Positions 47,019 through 61,010 are shown, counted from the stretch's first letter. The stretch is DNA of 64,000 nt from Embiotoca jacksoni (GCA_022577435.1 JAKOON010000032.1:2428047-2492046), one strand, 5' to 3'. Translations and numbers: made by a program. The notes: a model not told the origin generated them from the sequence alone.

Positions 47019-47492
47019 TGGGGATGGGACATGATTTTTGAATATTCAAATAGTCATTAAAATATTAAAAAAAAAAAATTCTGTAAGTATATCATTCTTC
47101 CTTATTTTCCCAGGCGCCTAGTTGTAATACGTTACTCCCGTCAGAAGGTGGCTGTAATGTCCCTAAAAGCTGTCTGCCACCCGCCGATAAACAACATAAG
47201 GAGAAGAAGAACACGTTGTTCCCAGACTCCGGAGCTTTGCAAGTAAAACTGTGTGTCGGTAAGAGATTAGAAGCGACGGTGCAAATTCCCTCAAAACATT
47301 AATGAAGATGAGGTGAGGAGCAAAAACTCTCCAGGTAAAGCTAGCATACAGATCTTCAACAGCTAAGCACAGACATTAGAGTGAAGCACCAAACAGACGG
47401 TCCATCCACTGATGGGTGCGGGGGATCGATTTTTCATCTGATAGTTACAAGTGAATTTCAAATAGCAATTTACCTCGAAATGCCCATCTCTA
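47019..47492 (+). mobile_element. hAT-like MITE with perfect 8-bp target duplication
   Basis: Identical GTGCTCAC octamers (47011-47018 and 47493-47500) flank a 474-bp element. Its left end TGGGGATGGGACAT and reverse-complemented right end TAGAGATGGGCATT are inverted repeats. The interior holds GGCGCCTAGTTG, GAAGGTGGCTGTAATG and GGAGAAGAAGAAC, shared with the repeat at 34521-34725. No transposase frame. Confidence 0.8.
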
Positions 47493-47764
47493 GTGCTCAC
47501 ACAACTGATGCCCTGAGGAGAGACACAAAAGCTCACTGAACTTTATTAGCAATCTTTGTCTGTGCGAAGTTCTTCTGTAGAAGTGAACGGCACCTTTGTT
47601 GAGGTGATTTTGAAAGTGATGTTATGGCGGTTGCACGGTCTGTCGGTTGAGGGAGTACTACCTGCAGTGGAAAACGAAATTTAGAAAAAGCACCTGAGAC
47701 CAAATGCAAGTTAAATCGAGAAGAGTCGAGCCGGTGCTGTCAGTGGAGATGTTGGCTATACTGT

Positions 47765-48010
47765 ACAGCAAGGGTTCTCTAACTTTTGCCTGTCATGATG
47801 CGTCAGAAGGTGAAAAACCCCTCAAACAGAGCAAATTTAATTTTCATCCATCATGAATACTACTACTTGTTAAAAATAAAGTCAAATTCAAGAGACACAG
47901 GTCAGCCCTTCCATTTGTTCATGTCTCCACATGAATCATGGTCATGCAACTTTAGGCTTCTCAACATTCTTCAACCTGGAAGTAGGCGGGCCAAACTCCG
48001 GGGCGTGATG
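47765..48010 (+). repeat. Possible hAT/Zaphod-like fragment
   Basis: GCAAGGGTTCTCTAACTTTT followed by a C-rich AAAAACCCCTCAAAC resembles the CAGTGGTTCTCAA-type ends of vertebrate hAT elements. A similar start lies at about 52593 (GCAGCGTTTCCTAACTTTTG) and at 60861. No matching second end was found. Confidence 0.3.
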
Positions 48011-48338
48011 CTTATGGCGGGCCAATTGGAAGGTTTTTGTACTTTCAAGATACCCTTTTTTGAATTTTTTGATTCAATCTTGCACCACAGCAATAAAGAG
48101 AGTCAGACAGGTTCAGTAGCATCGACACAAAGTCTTGTGTAGGTGTTTCAAATGTCATGCCACTGCAAGAGATCCCATCAGATTTGTTCTTTCTGTTTTT
48201 AAGCAGTCTGTTTTTTTTTTTTTAAATAGCCTCCAGAAAAGAGGCAGAAGGAAGTTAATATCTGCCACAAACAATTGCAATATAGTCATCATAACCTGAG
48301 GTTGTGTAATTGGCATGTGAGCGCTTCTGTTTGCCGAG

Positions 48339-48377
<39 letters not shown>

Positions 48378-50560
48378 CTCTTTTCCGCTGAAGCACAAAT
48401 TGCTTTGACAAATCAGTCGTGTGGGCAAAGTCCTTTTCTACTTTGGTAAATTAGTTGGATGGATGCATCTCAGCTGCACTTGAAACCTCTGTTATACAAA
48501 AATAGAGTTTTTATAAAGTAAGAAATTTCAACCATTTTAATCACAGTTGGAGAAAAAACACAGTTGGAACTGTGGACTATGTTGATGTCATGGAGTTCAA
48601 AAAATACACCGTGACCGGAAAAAGGCTTAAAAGCCAAAGTTAGAGTACCTATCAAATTAAGTAAATCCTTCATGTTTTGCCAGGTCTTGTGTTTTTTAAA
48701 CTGTTTCTTACAGCATATTGACTGCTCTATGCCTTGATTATAAAAAAACAAATCTAAGAAAAATGTCTCTTTAAATTACTTTGAAATTCCCCACTTGTCA
48801 TTGCTTGTTTCTTGTAATATCAGTTGTTGATGGACGTAATCAGGAGGTTCAGGAGACATCTTCGTGGGTCGAGCTGATTACTGTGGGTTGACTTGAGCTT
48901 ACAAAGCTGATTGCTTGTGCGCACGCACACGCACACAAACACATCATTTGGGGAAAGGACTTCAGGATGAATCATACTGAAAATGCAATCTTGATTCATA
49001 CCTATATACGATCTCATTTCTAAATGGCAATGAGTCTGACACATTTTCTTTTGGGACTTCAGCGGCATCAAAACGAGTGCTTCAACTTTCTTTCTCAACA
49101 AATGATAACGTGGGGTTAGACCACGTAGCGCAGAGCAGCAGAAACGGGCAGTAAGGAAAATAAACCGAGTGAGAGATACCAACAAAAAGAAAAGGTAAGA
49201 AGTAGATCGTTTCTATGGACCGTTGCATTTATGCTGAAAACCAGAGCGTTCCCTTTCTTACGTCAAGCCACACTTTACATTATCACTAGCTCCAACTGAG
49301 CTGGTAATACTAACATAATTGAAAAGGAACAAGGTCGTGGAAACCATGGATTTAATTGCAACACTTATTTATGGCTTACGATAGTTACAAACAGTTTGAT
49401 ATCAAAGTCTAGTAATTGCAAGTCTTCTCATGGTTTTCATTGGGTTTAAATTGGTAATCGAATTGCCCTTAATGGAACCAATAATGGTAATAATAATAAT
49501 GTATATCCCTCTGTATGAAAAAGATGTCTTTTATTTCAAAAGCTTTGCACACATGCCCAACTCATATACTCGTGCTTCCTAATTTCTAAATTCTCTCACT
49601 AAAAAGTAGTTTGGCTGCTCAGCTCCGATCAAAACCGCGTTCCTTCATCTCATTTGTCATTACATGGGTCACATCCTTCCACACAGCGGCAGACCGACCT
49701 CGCCGTGTTGGGACAACAGTCTGAGGTCATGTGTGATTTCAAGGCATGCTTGACTAATAATTGGAGTAATAAGGAGTTCAGATGGATCTGGTAATTGCGA
49801 AGGGGAGCGCTGGTGATCGGCTCTGACATGCTTTTACTGAAAGAAAAGATCAGATCCGATACCATTTCCATATCCCGACAACAGCTCTGATTGCCCTGTC
49901 AGTGCTCGGACTTCATGTAGTTTCAGTTAATATTTTACTCTTCACATGTTTGAGCATTGCTGGTTGTATTCACGTTACCTGCACATGTACGTGGAGATTA
50001 CACGATGAGGCTTTGAATTGATACCGATCGCTGCCACTGCCTTTAAACTAGTCTTAATTCAAAGACAATTTATAGCTTCAACAACTGACCCAAATTATTG
50101 CTTTGTATAAAAGCAGATTTTCTGGATCACAGGGTGCCTTGCCAAGAAGTTAATGGGGCCTGTAGAAAAGTACAAATTCTTCCACCATAGAGGCATTCAT
50201 CCAAGACCGCTGTAGCACTCCAACACCTACCTTTTCTGTTTATGTCTGTTTATATGACCGAACGTAGACATATTTAGCCTGTCTGCCCTGCAGGCTGTCA
50301 TGGTTTCAGTGCCAGTGCAGCAGCCTGATGTGTTACGTTCTCCTAAAATAACCCTTTCTGGTTTAGATATCAGGAACAATGCTGTTTTTTGGGGGGTTTT
50401 TTGGCAGGAAAATTGAAAAACAACACATGATCAGGAAAGTGGAATAAAACTTATTGAAATGGAATCGACTGTGAAACATCCATGGATTGTCAGATTTAAT
50501 GTTACGGTAGCTGCTAATATACAGTTCAGTACATTACATTGAGTGTAGGAAGCCAGCAGG
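48011..50560. other. Putative intronic unique DNA
   Basis: Apart from the G run at 48341, no repeat or exon is supported. The stretch 49720-49870 is complex and repeat-free. Confidence 0.3.
48341..48377 (+). repeat. Poly(G) tract, 37 bases
   Basis: Thirty-seven consecutive G in otherwise AT-balanced DNA. Rare in vertebrate genomes, and the length is prone to sequencing error. Confidence 0.9.
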
Positions 50561-50561
50561 G

Positions 50562-50654
<93 letters not shown>
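50562..50654 (+). repeat. (CA)n microsatellite
   Basis: About 46 uninterrupted CA units. Confidence 0.95.
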
Positions 50655-50658
<4 letters not shown>

Positions 50659-50800
50659 CTACCCATCCGGGGGCAGGTGTTGCAGTTTATGGAGCGGAAG
50701 TGCAAAGTAGCTGTGTTTACTCACTGCACCAAGGCTTAGCAAGCAAGGCAACAGACCCAAGTGGACAAGAGAAAAGAGAAACAGAAATAGATATAGGAAG

Positions 50801-50849
50801 TGTGTGTGCGTGTGCGTGTGCGCGTGTGTGTGTGTGTGTGTGTGTGTGT
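50801..50849 (+). repeat. (TG)n microsatellite with CG variants
   Basis: TG units with GCGTGTGCGCG in the middle, inverted relative to the CA tracts on both sides. Confidence 0.9.
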
Positions 50850-50936
50850 ACGTGTATGTTTTGTGCCCCTCGTCCTGTGGTAGCTCTAACCCTTCGGCCT
50901 CCCTAGGCTTCCGGGCTCAAAGCTGCCTTGCAGAAG

Positions 50937-50949
50937 CACACACGCACAC

Positions 50950-50981
<32 letters not shown>

Positions 50982-50982
50982 C
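50937..50982 (+). repeat. (CA)n microsatellite
   Basis: About 22 CA units with CG variants, followed by three AGCGCAC repeats at about 50991-51010. Confidence 0.9.
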
Positions 50983-51129
50983 ACACCACACAGCGCACAG
51001 CGCACAGCGAACTGATGATACATGCGCAGTTGAGTGGATGGATAGGAGAATTAATGATGATAGCTCGCTGAGGGGAGAGCAGGGGAGCTGATGGGAGAGA
51101 TGAAGGACTGGAGGGCATTTATGTGTACC

Positions 51130-53050
51130 CATAAATCAGGTTTGTTTTATTGTTGTTTTATTTTCTTCCTTTTTTACAACCACATGTTCCCTGCTCACCA
51201 GTGTATGGACAAAATCAAATATCACCATATGTTTGACCAAATACTTCGACGTTGATATCGTGACAATATTTTAGGGCTGACTACTGGTGCTTTCACAAAA
51301 TATTTTATATTAATTCTATAATATGATAGTAATTATATTAACGATATAAGAGTTTTGATAAATAATCATCAGTCATGTGGATATAATGTCTAAGTGGGTA
51401 AGAGGAAGTAATAGAACAGCTTGAACGGTCTGGTAAGGTCAGAAAATTGCATGACTTAACTGCACTAAAAAAGTGTTTGTTCAAAGGTTTTTTTTCACAA
51501 TAGCTGAAAATTATTACTTTGTTCATTTAAATTAAACTTTCTAATCTATGTTTGTGGTGAAACCTATTTTTTGTATTTGGATACATTATAAACTGGCAGC
51601 AGGACATACTGTAAACATCCAACATTTTGTGTGATCAATTACTTTTTTTATTTGATCCATCAATGTGTAAGTGCGGCAGAATTTTAAACTCCGTGATTGG
51701 ATGTTTCTGTCTGGAACATGTGCGTGGCAATTGTAGTTGACTTCGCTCCTTAAATCTTGATATTTGACATCATGGCCACTCTTATATATGTTCTGAGTGT
51801 TCCATTTCAATTCTAGCGTCTGGATTGATTATGTTCTGTGCAAAGTATATTTACACCTCTTACTCTGTTTCACTGAACATATGTAGTGTTTGAAAAGAGA
51901 AACATGTATTTGTGATAATCTGTGAAATAATTTTTTATTTTTTTATTTAACACAGCAGCCAAATAACTTAGCTGAAACAAGAAACTGTGGGGTCATTTCC
52001 TCAGAATGTGTTCCTAACCTTGGAGATGCTAAAAATGACAGGGTTTCAAACATCAGCAGAGACAGACTTTGACCGAGGTTGAAGGGGTCAGACTTTGAGG
52101 TAGCGCAACACTAGGCATTTTGTTGTGGCCTGAAAGGTTGTTTTTTTTAGTCATATCTATCAGAGCACTGTCATTTTGTGACAACTCGTCATTCCCATCT
52201 TGCTTGATATCTTGCTAGGATCTCAGGATTGACAAAACAAAAGTAATAAAACGTGACAAATAATAGAGTAGTCATACATTAGGTGAACGTCATGTGCCCT
52301 TACTTACTAACAGCTCCCCCTCCACTGTCATTATCACTCCCAGGCTGTTATCAAGGGTAAAGGTCGTGTTTCATCAAGAGAAACCGGGTTTACATGGTTC
52401 ATGTCAAGAAGAAGCCACCGTCCACAAATTTGAATCTATTTATAAGGAGTAGTAAGAAAAATGCAAATATGGGCAGGTCACACTGTGGTTTGTAGCCCTT
52501 CTAGAGTTACTCTCCTCAGGAAAAAAAAACCTTTATTGAAGAATGTTGGGGTCATGGCAAGGGTGAACTTCCCAAAGCCTAAAGTGGCAAAGGGCAGCGT
52601 TTCCTAACTTTTGGCTATTGGGACTGGGATTGACACGGGCGGAGGCTATATTCTAATATGAGTACTGATGACTATAGACACGTCTTTACAGTCCTCATTT
52701 CAGACTAAAAGATACGCACACAAACAGAAAAAAACAAAGACATGTTTAAATCAAACAATTTGGTTTGACAAAAAGCAAAGTTATATTTGCCTCCACGCAA
52801 GACTTTTGCACGGAGATAGTCCAAGTGCAGAGTTGCTTGAGCCCTGGACCTTTAGCTGTGCCACACTGCTGTGGCTACTCATTTATTCAGGTTCCAGGAA
52901 CTCTTCATCACAAACCAGAACTAACTGGAGAACTCTAGTGAGGTCAGATCTGCCTTTCTTTTCTCTGTGAAAATGGCAGTATGCGTGAGGAGCAACAGTG
53001 CAGGTTTGGCACTCTGGGAAAATACTATAGAAGGTCATTGTCAGCCTATA
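51130..53050. other. Putative intronic unique DNA
   Basis: AT-rich with no exon. A hAT-like end motif lies at about 52593 (see the 47765 entry). Confidence 0.3.
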
Positions 53051-53056
53051 TATTCA

Positions 53057-54268
53057 ACTACAATATATCAAAATATAAATATTCTTGAAAGTCCTTGTTG
53101 TTGAGCACTTTACCTATACCAAGATAATTATTCCACCAAATTAAACAGCATGATTATTGCACAGGGGTTTCTTGGACCTGTCTCAATAAAAGACCACTCT
53201 AAAATGTGTAGTTTAATCATGATCTTTTTTTTTTTTTTTTTTACAGTATCAGGCAAAAATTCACAAAGGGCTATTTAAATGTTTCCTTGTTACGTCAATC
53301 CATAGCATGCCAAACATGTGGGCGAGAACTGGGATGTTTTTTAGCTTCAAGAAATTTTGTACAGATCCTTGCAACATGGTCCCGTCCTTTATCAAGCTGC
53401 AAAAAGAGGTGATGGCGGAGGATAGATGGCATGACAATGGGCCTCAGGCTCTCATCTTAATATCTCTGTGCACCCAAACTGCCATCAATAAAATGCACCT
53501 GTGTTCGTTGTCCCTAGCTTATGCCTGCACATACCGCAACCCCACCACCACCACGGACCACTCTGTTCACAACATTCACATTAGCAAACACGCTGTCTAC
53601 CATCTGCCTGGTACATTGTAAATCAGGACTCTTCTGTGAAAAGAAACACTTTTCCAAAGTGCCAGACACCCACAAAGCTGAGCATTTGTACACTCAAGTT
53701 GGTTACAACAACAAATTGCAGTCAGGTTAAGACCCTGGTGAGGACGACCAGCACTCAGATGAGCTTACCTGAGACCGTTTCTCACAATTTGTTGTCGTGA
53801 AAAACCAACTGCTGCATCAGCTGGTCTCAGACGATCTTGCAGGTGAAGCTGTTGGATGTTACGGCCCCGTGTTGGCGTGGTTACTCAAGGTCTGCGGTTG
53901 TCATGCTGGTTGGATGTACTGCCAAAGTATTAAAGACTGTTAAAAATGGCTTGTGGTGGTGAAATGAATATTCAATTCACGGGATGTCAATTATACATGT
54001 GACACTATGTTGCCTTATAAAACTGCACATTTTAGAGTGGCCTTCCATTGTGACTAGTCCTTAATCAGCATTCTGATGTATCACACCAGTCAGTTGAAGG
54101 GATTATCTTGGCAGAAGTGAAGTGCCCACTAACATGAATTTTAACAAACTTGTAAACAAATTCAGGAATAAACATTCTGTGTGCACAGAAGAAATCTTAA
54201 AATGTTTACTTCAACTCATGAAAAATAGAGTGAAAACAAAAGTGTTACATTTACATTTTTTGTTGAGT
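53057..54268 (-). mobile_element. Decayed Tc1-like transposon
   Basis: The minus strand, about 53290-53700, carries a stop-ridden Tc1-type transposase: VNRVVRGGGGVAVCAGIS, GQRTQVHFIDGSLGAQRY and DHVARICTKFLEAKK, in the order known from active fish Tc1 relatives. Subterminal inverted repeats are visible: CCACTCTAAAATGTGTAG at about 53192-53209 pairs with CTGCACATTTTAGAGTGG at about 54024-54041, and an outer arm near 53130 with its partner near 54090. The outermost limits are approximate. Several internal stops make it inactive. Confidence 0.8.
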
Positions 54269-54269
54269 G

Positions 54270-56070
54270 TTTTATTAAGAGGGTACTAAAAATAAATGGT
54301 TGTGTCCTAAGTGTTGCCAAAAAGAGAGCAAGGAAGTGTTACTTTGTGCAATTCTATAGTAAAAATTGTCTCCTGGATTTGTTGGTTAATATAACAGATA
54401 TTTGTTGATTCATGGAGTTATAATTACTGAGTTTTGTCTCAAAAGCTGTAATGCATTTTGTTGCATCAAATTGTTGAGTTTTATGTGATTATTTGGTTGT
54501 AAAACTGGGATTTTTCAAAAAACTGCAAAATCATTGTGGTTTGTTTTGATGATGAGATGTTGAAGAGTCTTGCTGACTGGAAATGAGGAGCTATTTTTGT
54601 TGATTGGGCAAGTTTGGTTTGGAAAGACGTGCTTCGTGCTATAATGCCTGCACCGCAGATTCTATTGCAGGAGTTTTGCAGCAACCTTTTCACAATGATG
54701 GCTGAATTTGCATAAATTACTGTAATTGCAAGATCATGATTTCCTGGATGAACTAATTCCATGTTATTATCAATATATTTAACTTGTCTTCATGGACATC
54801 TTTTATATAATGGTCACTTTGTCAGATTGGGGAATCAAAGTACCATAGGCTATTATTGCTGTGTCTTTGTTGGGACAATGGCAACACTACAAGTATGGTG
54901 CTAATGGTCCTTTCGCTAGGTTTATAAATGCACAGTAAAGAGCACTCTCTCACCCTATGTGTTGACTTCAGGGAACACGTCGTAGGATGTGAAACTAGGC
55001 AGATAAAAACAAAAGGATTCTGGCAGCGTAGACTTTTCATTGTGGTGTCGTCCCAGACACCTAATAACTGTTGTTCAATTATGTCCCACTACAAGTCCTG
55101 TTTGTCGTTCATGACATATAAGTGCTCAGCACTGTACATTTTTCAGCGGTGATTAAATCAGTTTTTATTCGTGTAGTGTGAGCCCGGCTTTACTTGAAAC
55201 TGAGGATAGGTTTAACTAGCCTGATGACAACCACAATGCGAGTGTGCAGGTAAATATATTGATTGGCTCTTCAAAGTTCACTTGGAAGACCTGTAAATGA
55301 ATCCTTACAGCTGTGTCACCTTTATTTATACTGTTAACCAAGAACCATAAGTGATTGTCTGGAATGCCAATGTGCACATGCACTATTCCTAAAATTAATT
55401 TGTTGCTGGGTTCCTGCCTTCAAAACTTTGAAATTCCTTGATTCATTGTGAGACATTGAATGTCCAAACTCCTTTTCACAAATTTTATCATTATCACATT
55501 CATAATGTGCTTAATTTCAGATGTACACATGCAAACATGGTGGTTAATGTAATTTGACATAATTAGCTGATGTAATTACCCTGTAATCAGTTTTTGCATT
55601 TTATGATATTACAAGTGGTTATAATCCAGTACGATGCCACGAGGGTTAATTCAAACACAGAGATCAATCACATCAACACATCTGCATGATCCAGTCAGCA
55701 TTTCTTAATTATGATGTTTAAATTTCACCATTAAATGTAGCTGTGTGATGTTCATAGCAGATGAAGGTAATGATGGCATTATTACAACAACTCATGTTCC
55801 TCTGCATTTGAGTGTGATACACTGCTCTGACCTGCATGCTTTACATATACACTGCATTGCACTGCAACTTTTTGAAAGCAGGGGAAGTTTAAGCAAAATT
55901 GTGAAATGGGGTAGGGCGAAAAGGCTGATGAGGCTGATTCGTCAGCTTTGTCATGGATTTGTAGGAGGCAAAAACCAGGGGAGAAAAGAGCTGATGATGA
56001 GGCTGGTTGAGGCACCATGCTCACTGTTAGCAGGGAAACCGGGGGGGTTACTGTGTGTTGAGACTACATG
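54270..56070. other. Putative intronic unique DNA, possible enhancer block
   Basis: About 55550-55740 is repeat-free and rich in homeodomain-type TAATTA/ATTAG motifs. No exon supported. Confidence 0.25.

Positions 56071-56078
<8 letters not shown>

Positions 56079-56120
<42 letters not shown>
56079..56120 (+). repeat. (TG)n microsatellite
   Basis: About 21 TG units. Confidence 0.95.
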
Positions 56121-56124
<4 letters not shown>

Positions 56125-56589
56125 GTGCCTGCATGGTCTTGTCGAAGCAGCACACTTGCTGTGCAGTACGAGGATTGAGGGCGACTCCGTAGAGGTGATG
56201 CCTGTTCATGCTGCCTCGTGTGAAGGGAACTGAAACAATGAAGCAAATCAAGAGAGATGGATGAAGATCGGTTGGATGGAGTTTGATGTGTGTTTGCATC
56301 TAAGAAAGAGAAAGAAAGAGCACAAAAACAGTTTAATATTTTGTTCTTGATACATTATTAAACAATAAGTTGATAATCAAAGCATGAATTTTCCGTTTGT
56401 AAATTGATTGATTAATCGACTAACAGACTCTACATTCAACAAAAAAAAGGAAAAACAAATTGAAAGTCAGTTCCACAGCTGATGTTGTGGAAATGCTGCA
56501 GCTTAAACCCAGTATTCACACACCATTTGCTCACACCAATGGCATTACTGGATGCCTGTCTGTGCTCCTGCACAAAGATACGTGTGCAC

Positions 56590-56590
<1 letters not shown>

Positions 56591-56657
<67 letters not shown>
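56591..56657 (+). repeat. (TG)n microsatellite
   Basis: About 33 TG units; the open frames across it (for example 56460-57119) are read-through. Confidence 0.95.
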
Positions 56658-56659
<2 letters not shown>

Positions 56660-59600
56660 TTACATGTGTGCGGGGTTGAGAGGGATGCAGGTGAACAGCT
56701 TGCGAGGGCCAACAGCTCCGCGGGCCAGTCTCGCGCATCACTTGACAGCCATACCCGATGAAGGCCTACGCACAAATGAACTTGTTAAGCAAATGAGTGA
56801 ACAAGCGAGGGGCAGTGGAGGGGCGGTGAGGGTGCAGGGTTGGAGTTGGGGTGGGTGGGTGCACATGGCTCCAGCAGCTCCTGCTCGACCTGCCTGCCTG
56901 TCTGCACACATCAGCATTCACCGCCCCTCCGTCTCCCAACTCTTTTCCTTTCTCCCACTCCGTCAGTCGCTCTTCCTCTCCACGAGCTCTCACTATCCGT
57001 CTCTATTTCAGTCTGCCTCTTCACATCGCTCCCTCGTTCACTCACGCTCATGTAATACCATTGTTTTATTAGAGAACAGCCTATTCCTGAATTGGATTGG
57101 GAGATTATCTTCACAGTGATTTGACAGGCTACTGTCATCCTGCACTCGCAGATAATAGACAGCGAAAGAGACTGACAACACAGATCAGGCCTCTGCATGA
57201 AATTGGAATACTTTACATGGATCTCGCATGTGGCTGATGTACACAAACTGGAGTGAAAATCCGGCAACCATTGTGGAGTCAGTGATAATCTTAGGTGATC
57301 TTTCCTGAAATAAAACTCTCAGATAATAGAACCTGCACACACGTGTGTACGTACATGAGAGGGATAATCTAACACACATACATGAACACATAAATATGTC
57401 CACTCCTACTGCACATGCATATACATGTTTCATTTTCTGACATAAAAAGCCCGCCCCCTAACCTTTCCCCTGGCCACACCAACCCTCATCAGGCCTGCTT
57501 AACCCCACCCCCCACCTCACTTTCTTACAAAGATCACATCTAGCCCCCCCTCCTCTTTTTGTCCCTGGGTGAAGGCATTTGAGGATTCCAGCCTGGTAAG
57601 TTTAGTCCTATAAGTTTCACAGAGGTAGAGACGTTGGTCGGCCACCAGGCTTATTGGGACTATTTGAGGGGCTGATGCTGCTTTTGCATCAAGTTCTTCA
57701 CCATGGAAAATTATGTCACGGTAAGGAGCTTGATTAGCTGCAGTTCAGGTCTCAGAACTGATCACAAAACACAACATATGTGACAGTCTGTGATCAATTT
57801 ACCAAGAACAGTTATGTAGAAGTACTGCTCAACGGAGAAAAATTTAATAGGACCTCAGATATAAAGCCAGCAGAATTTGGTGGGTTTTTTTGCATAATCG
57901 ATGAATCTACCAGATAACTGAAACTGGAGTGTACTTTGCATACAGACTGTGTTTGAGAGGTTTGGATCCATCTACGATCTCCAGATCATTGTTTGGTGAT
58001 TAAGGGTTCCATTTTAAAGAAGGTCCTAATTGTATGTTGCTAGTGGGCCTACTTGAATCCACTTTTGCCAGTTAAACAGTTAATTATCTGAGTGCAAATT
58101 CTGGCACTTGGTTTAAATGAGTTGTACTTAGTGCTTTAATTGATCATAGGTGTGTTTTGGGTATAATGTGAAATAAACCAATCAGTGATGGATTTGCCAA
58201 GTCAAAGGAAAGAACGCTTCTCGTCAGAGGAAACACATCTGATCGAAAACAGTTTCAACAGATTGTTAATAATAGGCGCACACAGGGGCGCAAGTACATT
58301 TCTTGTTTAAACAACATGGGTTCTGGACATCAAAATGACAGCTGTATCCGTCTGAAACTACCAAACACGCTTGCGTTGTGTTTGATAGGGAAATTTGAGC
58401 ATGCATCCACCTGTGTTGCCAGAGCTGTTCACTTGCCACATGATCACCAAGAATGCATAGGGCCTCACCTGCAAAAAAAAGGACTGTTTTGGCTATGTGT
58501 GCATCAGATACCAACCTAAACCATTGACCAAGTTTGACATAAGATGAAGGTACCAATATCCTTCAAACAAACGGGTTTGTCTTAATGGAGAGGGGAAATA
58601 AGGGCACATAATTCATGGGCAGCGACATCTCAAATTCATGGTGTTGCTCTTGGTTGTATACACAAAGTGACAGAGAGGTGTGAAGAATGACATGGAGCTT
58701 CAGGGATTTAAAGTTAAAGCCTGAACTGAATGAGAGTTTACACTTTATTGTAATTCAATGTGTTTTGGGTAGAATCGCCTACGTTCATAGGTTTCAACCT
58801 TTCAGCATTGTTCACAAACTTGCTTGTGTACCTTTTGTTTACCATGAGAATCACAAGGTATGTGGACTCGGTAGCAGATCAGAGTCAGATCATGTGGGCG
58901 ACACTAGAACAACTCGAGAATGTTGTTATTCAGACGCTGATCATTCTTCACATTTTGAAACGTAGTGGATGTATAATTTCTTCGGATTTGTGCAGCCAAC
59001 ACCTATGAATTGCGAAATATCCATGAAATGCACTTGGAAGCAGAGCTGAATGCACATACTGTATATTTACTTTTCATTGTGTCGTGTGAATTGGACATGC
59101 CTGACTGACTCTCAGTGTATGGAGTGATGTAACCTGCAAGTGACCCCAAGCTTTTGGGTGGACATCTATCCCACCCTTCATCTGACAGAGCTCTCCTCCT
59201 CCTCCTCTCTCCTCCTCCCGACACCCCACCCATTGGTGTCAATTAATCAGCCGTGGAGGGGGATTTATATTCAGTCCCTGCCCAGTAGGATTCTTTGGTA
59301 TGTGGCCTCAATGGTAGCAGGTTGAGAAGCCACGGTCTACACTGTCTTTAGGCCCATTACTCTCACCTCACAGCCCATTCATAAAGAGAGCTTTGAGCGG
59401 TCTGTTTTTTGGGGGGATCCGGTGGGCTTTTTTTTTGTCCCATAATAGCCGAGTGGATTCAGTCTCTGCAGACAGACATGTTTACTAAACTCTGCATAGG
59501 TGGAGCAAGGGAGATTACGTTTGCCACTTTGAATAATAGGGCCCTGATTATTGGCTGGGGAAAGTTTGCAAAATGACAACATGTTGTTTTGCCTGTCTGG

Positions 59601-60850
59601 GCGGAAGGATCACCTTTGACTGGGCGCTAGTAGAAGCTAATTGGTTTACTTTTGACAGCAGCATTACGAGTGGCTTTAAGAGTGATTTAGAGTTTCACAC
59701 TACCTCTTTGCAAACTGTATATTTGTAGAATTGTAATTGAATATAAAAAAAAAAACTTGAGTGAAACTGAATGAAAGACATGGCAGCGACATCAATCACA
59801 GCGTCTCGGAGGCACTAAATGTGCAGTATTGATGTGTAGGAAAATGTTGGACAGCACGTGCCATCCCAGTTTTGGACTGTTTATTAAAAAGAGCTCCTGT
59901 CAAAGAGAAACATAATATGTCTTTAAATCCCTCCATTACATCTCGAAGACTTTAAGAGTTATCCTCAAAACATCTGCGCTCTTAAATACACTTTGATCTC
60001 TCATGAAAAGACACGAAAATACGAAACCTTTTTAAATTACTCAAAGTTGACAGTTTCTTTTGCTTTGTCAGTGAACGACATGCTGACATGTTTGTTACAG
60101 CACCTCTTCTCATTTTACCTCTAATTTAAAGAGACTGGCATGACTTGTTCTGATGCAAGAGATGTACAGACTACAAACTGTTGCTGTTCCTATTAACTTC
60201 ATCAGAGCTCTAGTTATTGCTTTAATTCCAATTTGAGTGACTGGAGATCTTGAGCTGCTTGAGCTGCGTTTGATTTTCCTAACACTAATCGAAGTAGAAC
60301 ATACCGTCACCACATCTCTCATCTCCAGTTGTATCGCCATCAGCAGCTGTGAAGTTTATTCTTTTGAGCAGAAGATGGACTCTCTTAAGAAGTTTGATTT
60401 TGCCAGGTGTAAAAAAAATGTTTTCCGCAACTCGACACAGTCTTGATATACAGTTTGAAAACAGGCCGTAGTTCCATAGATGCACACTTATTTTATATTT
60501 CCTCATTCAGTATTTGGACAGATGTTTCCTGCATCTCCTTCCTTTCATCACGTCTTTACATCCCTTTTTCCTTCCCAACATTTCCAGCTCCAGACTATAT
60601 TCTGCATTACTTATTAGTTTGACAGTACGTAATGCCAATAGAGACATTTTTTTGTCCCAGAATTAAAAAAGAAACCCCTCATGTTCTGCCGTGTGAAACT
60701 ACAGCTCATTATTGTCTGTTTGTACAGTAACAGATGAATGTCACAAGGCAACACATTACATCATGCAGTTTGTTGAAGATACACATACTTTGTGTTTTGG
60801 ATTTGGTGGGATTTTCTCTATTTTCTCACAGAGTATGATGTGTTGGTATT
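56660..60850. other. Putative intronic unique DNA
   Basis: No exon or transposon supported. A CTCC-rich patch lies at about 59193-59220. Confidence 0.3.
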
Positions 60851-60860
60851 ATTTGAGCCA

Positions 60861-61010
60861 GTGGTTCTCAAGTGGTGGGTTGCAACTGAAATTGGGTATC
60901 AGGGCTGTTTTGTGTGGGTTGTGGATGTGTCTGGAAAAATAGTCAAAACTTTGATTATGAAGTTTACAGACTTTCTGATGCTGGGCTTTTATTTTGAAGG
61001 ACATACATAT
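60861..61010 (+). repeat. Possible hAT-type terminal fragment
   Basis: CAGTGGTTCTCAAGTGGTGG followed by GTTGCAACTG resembles Charlie/Zaphod-type hAT ends. The opposite end was not identified. Confidence 0.35.

Noticed and set aside
56460..57119. 219-codon + strand ORF
   Set aside because: Runs through a TG microsatellite and low-complexity CTCC-rich DNA; no domain, no splice or promoter support.
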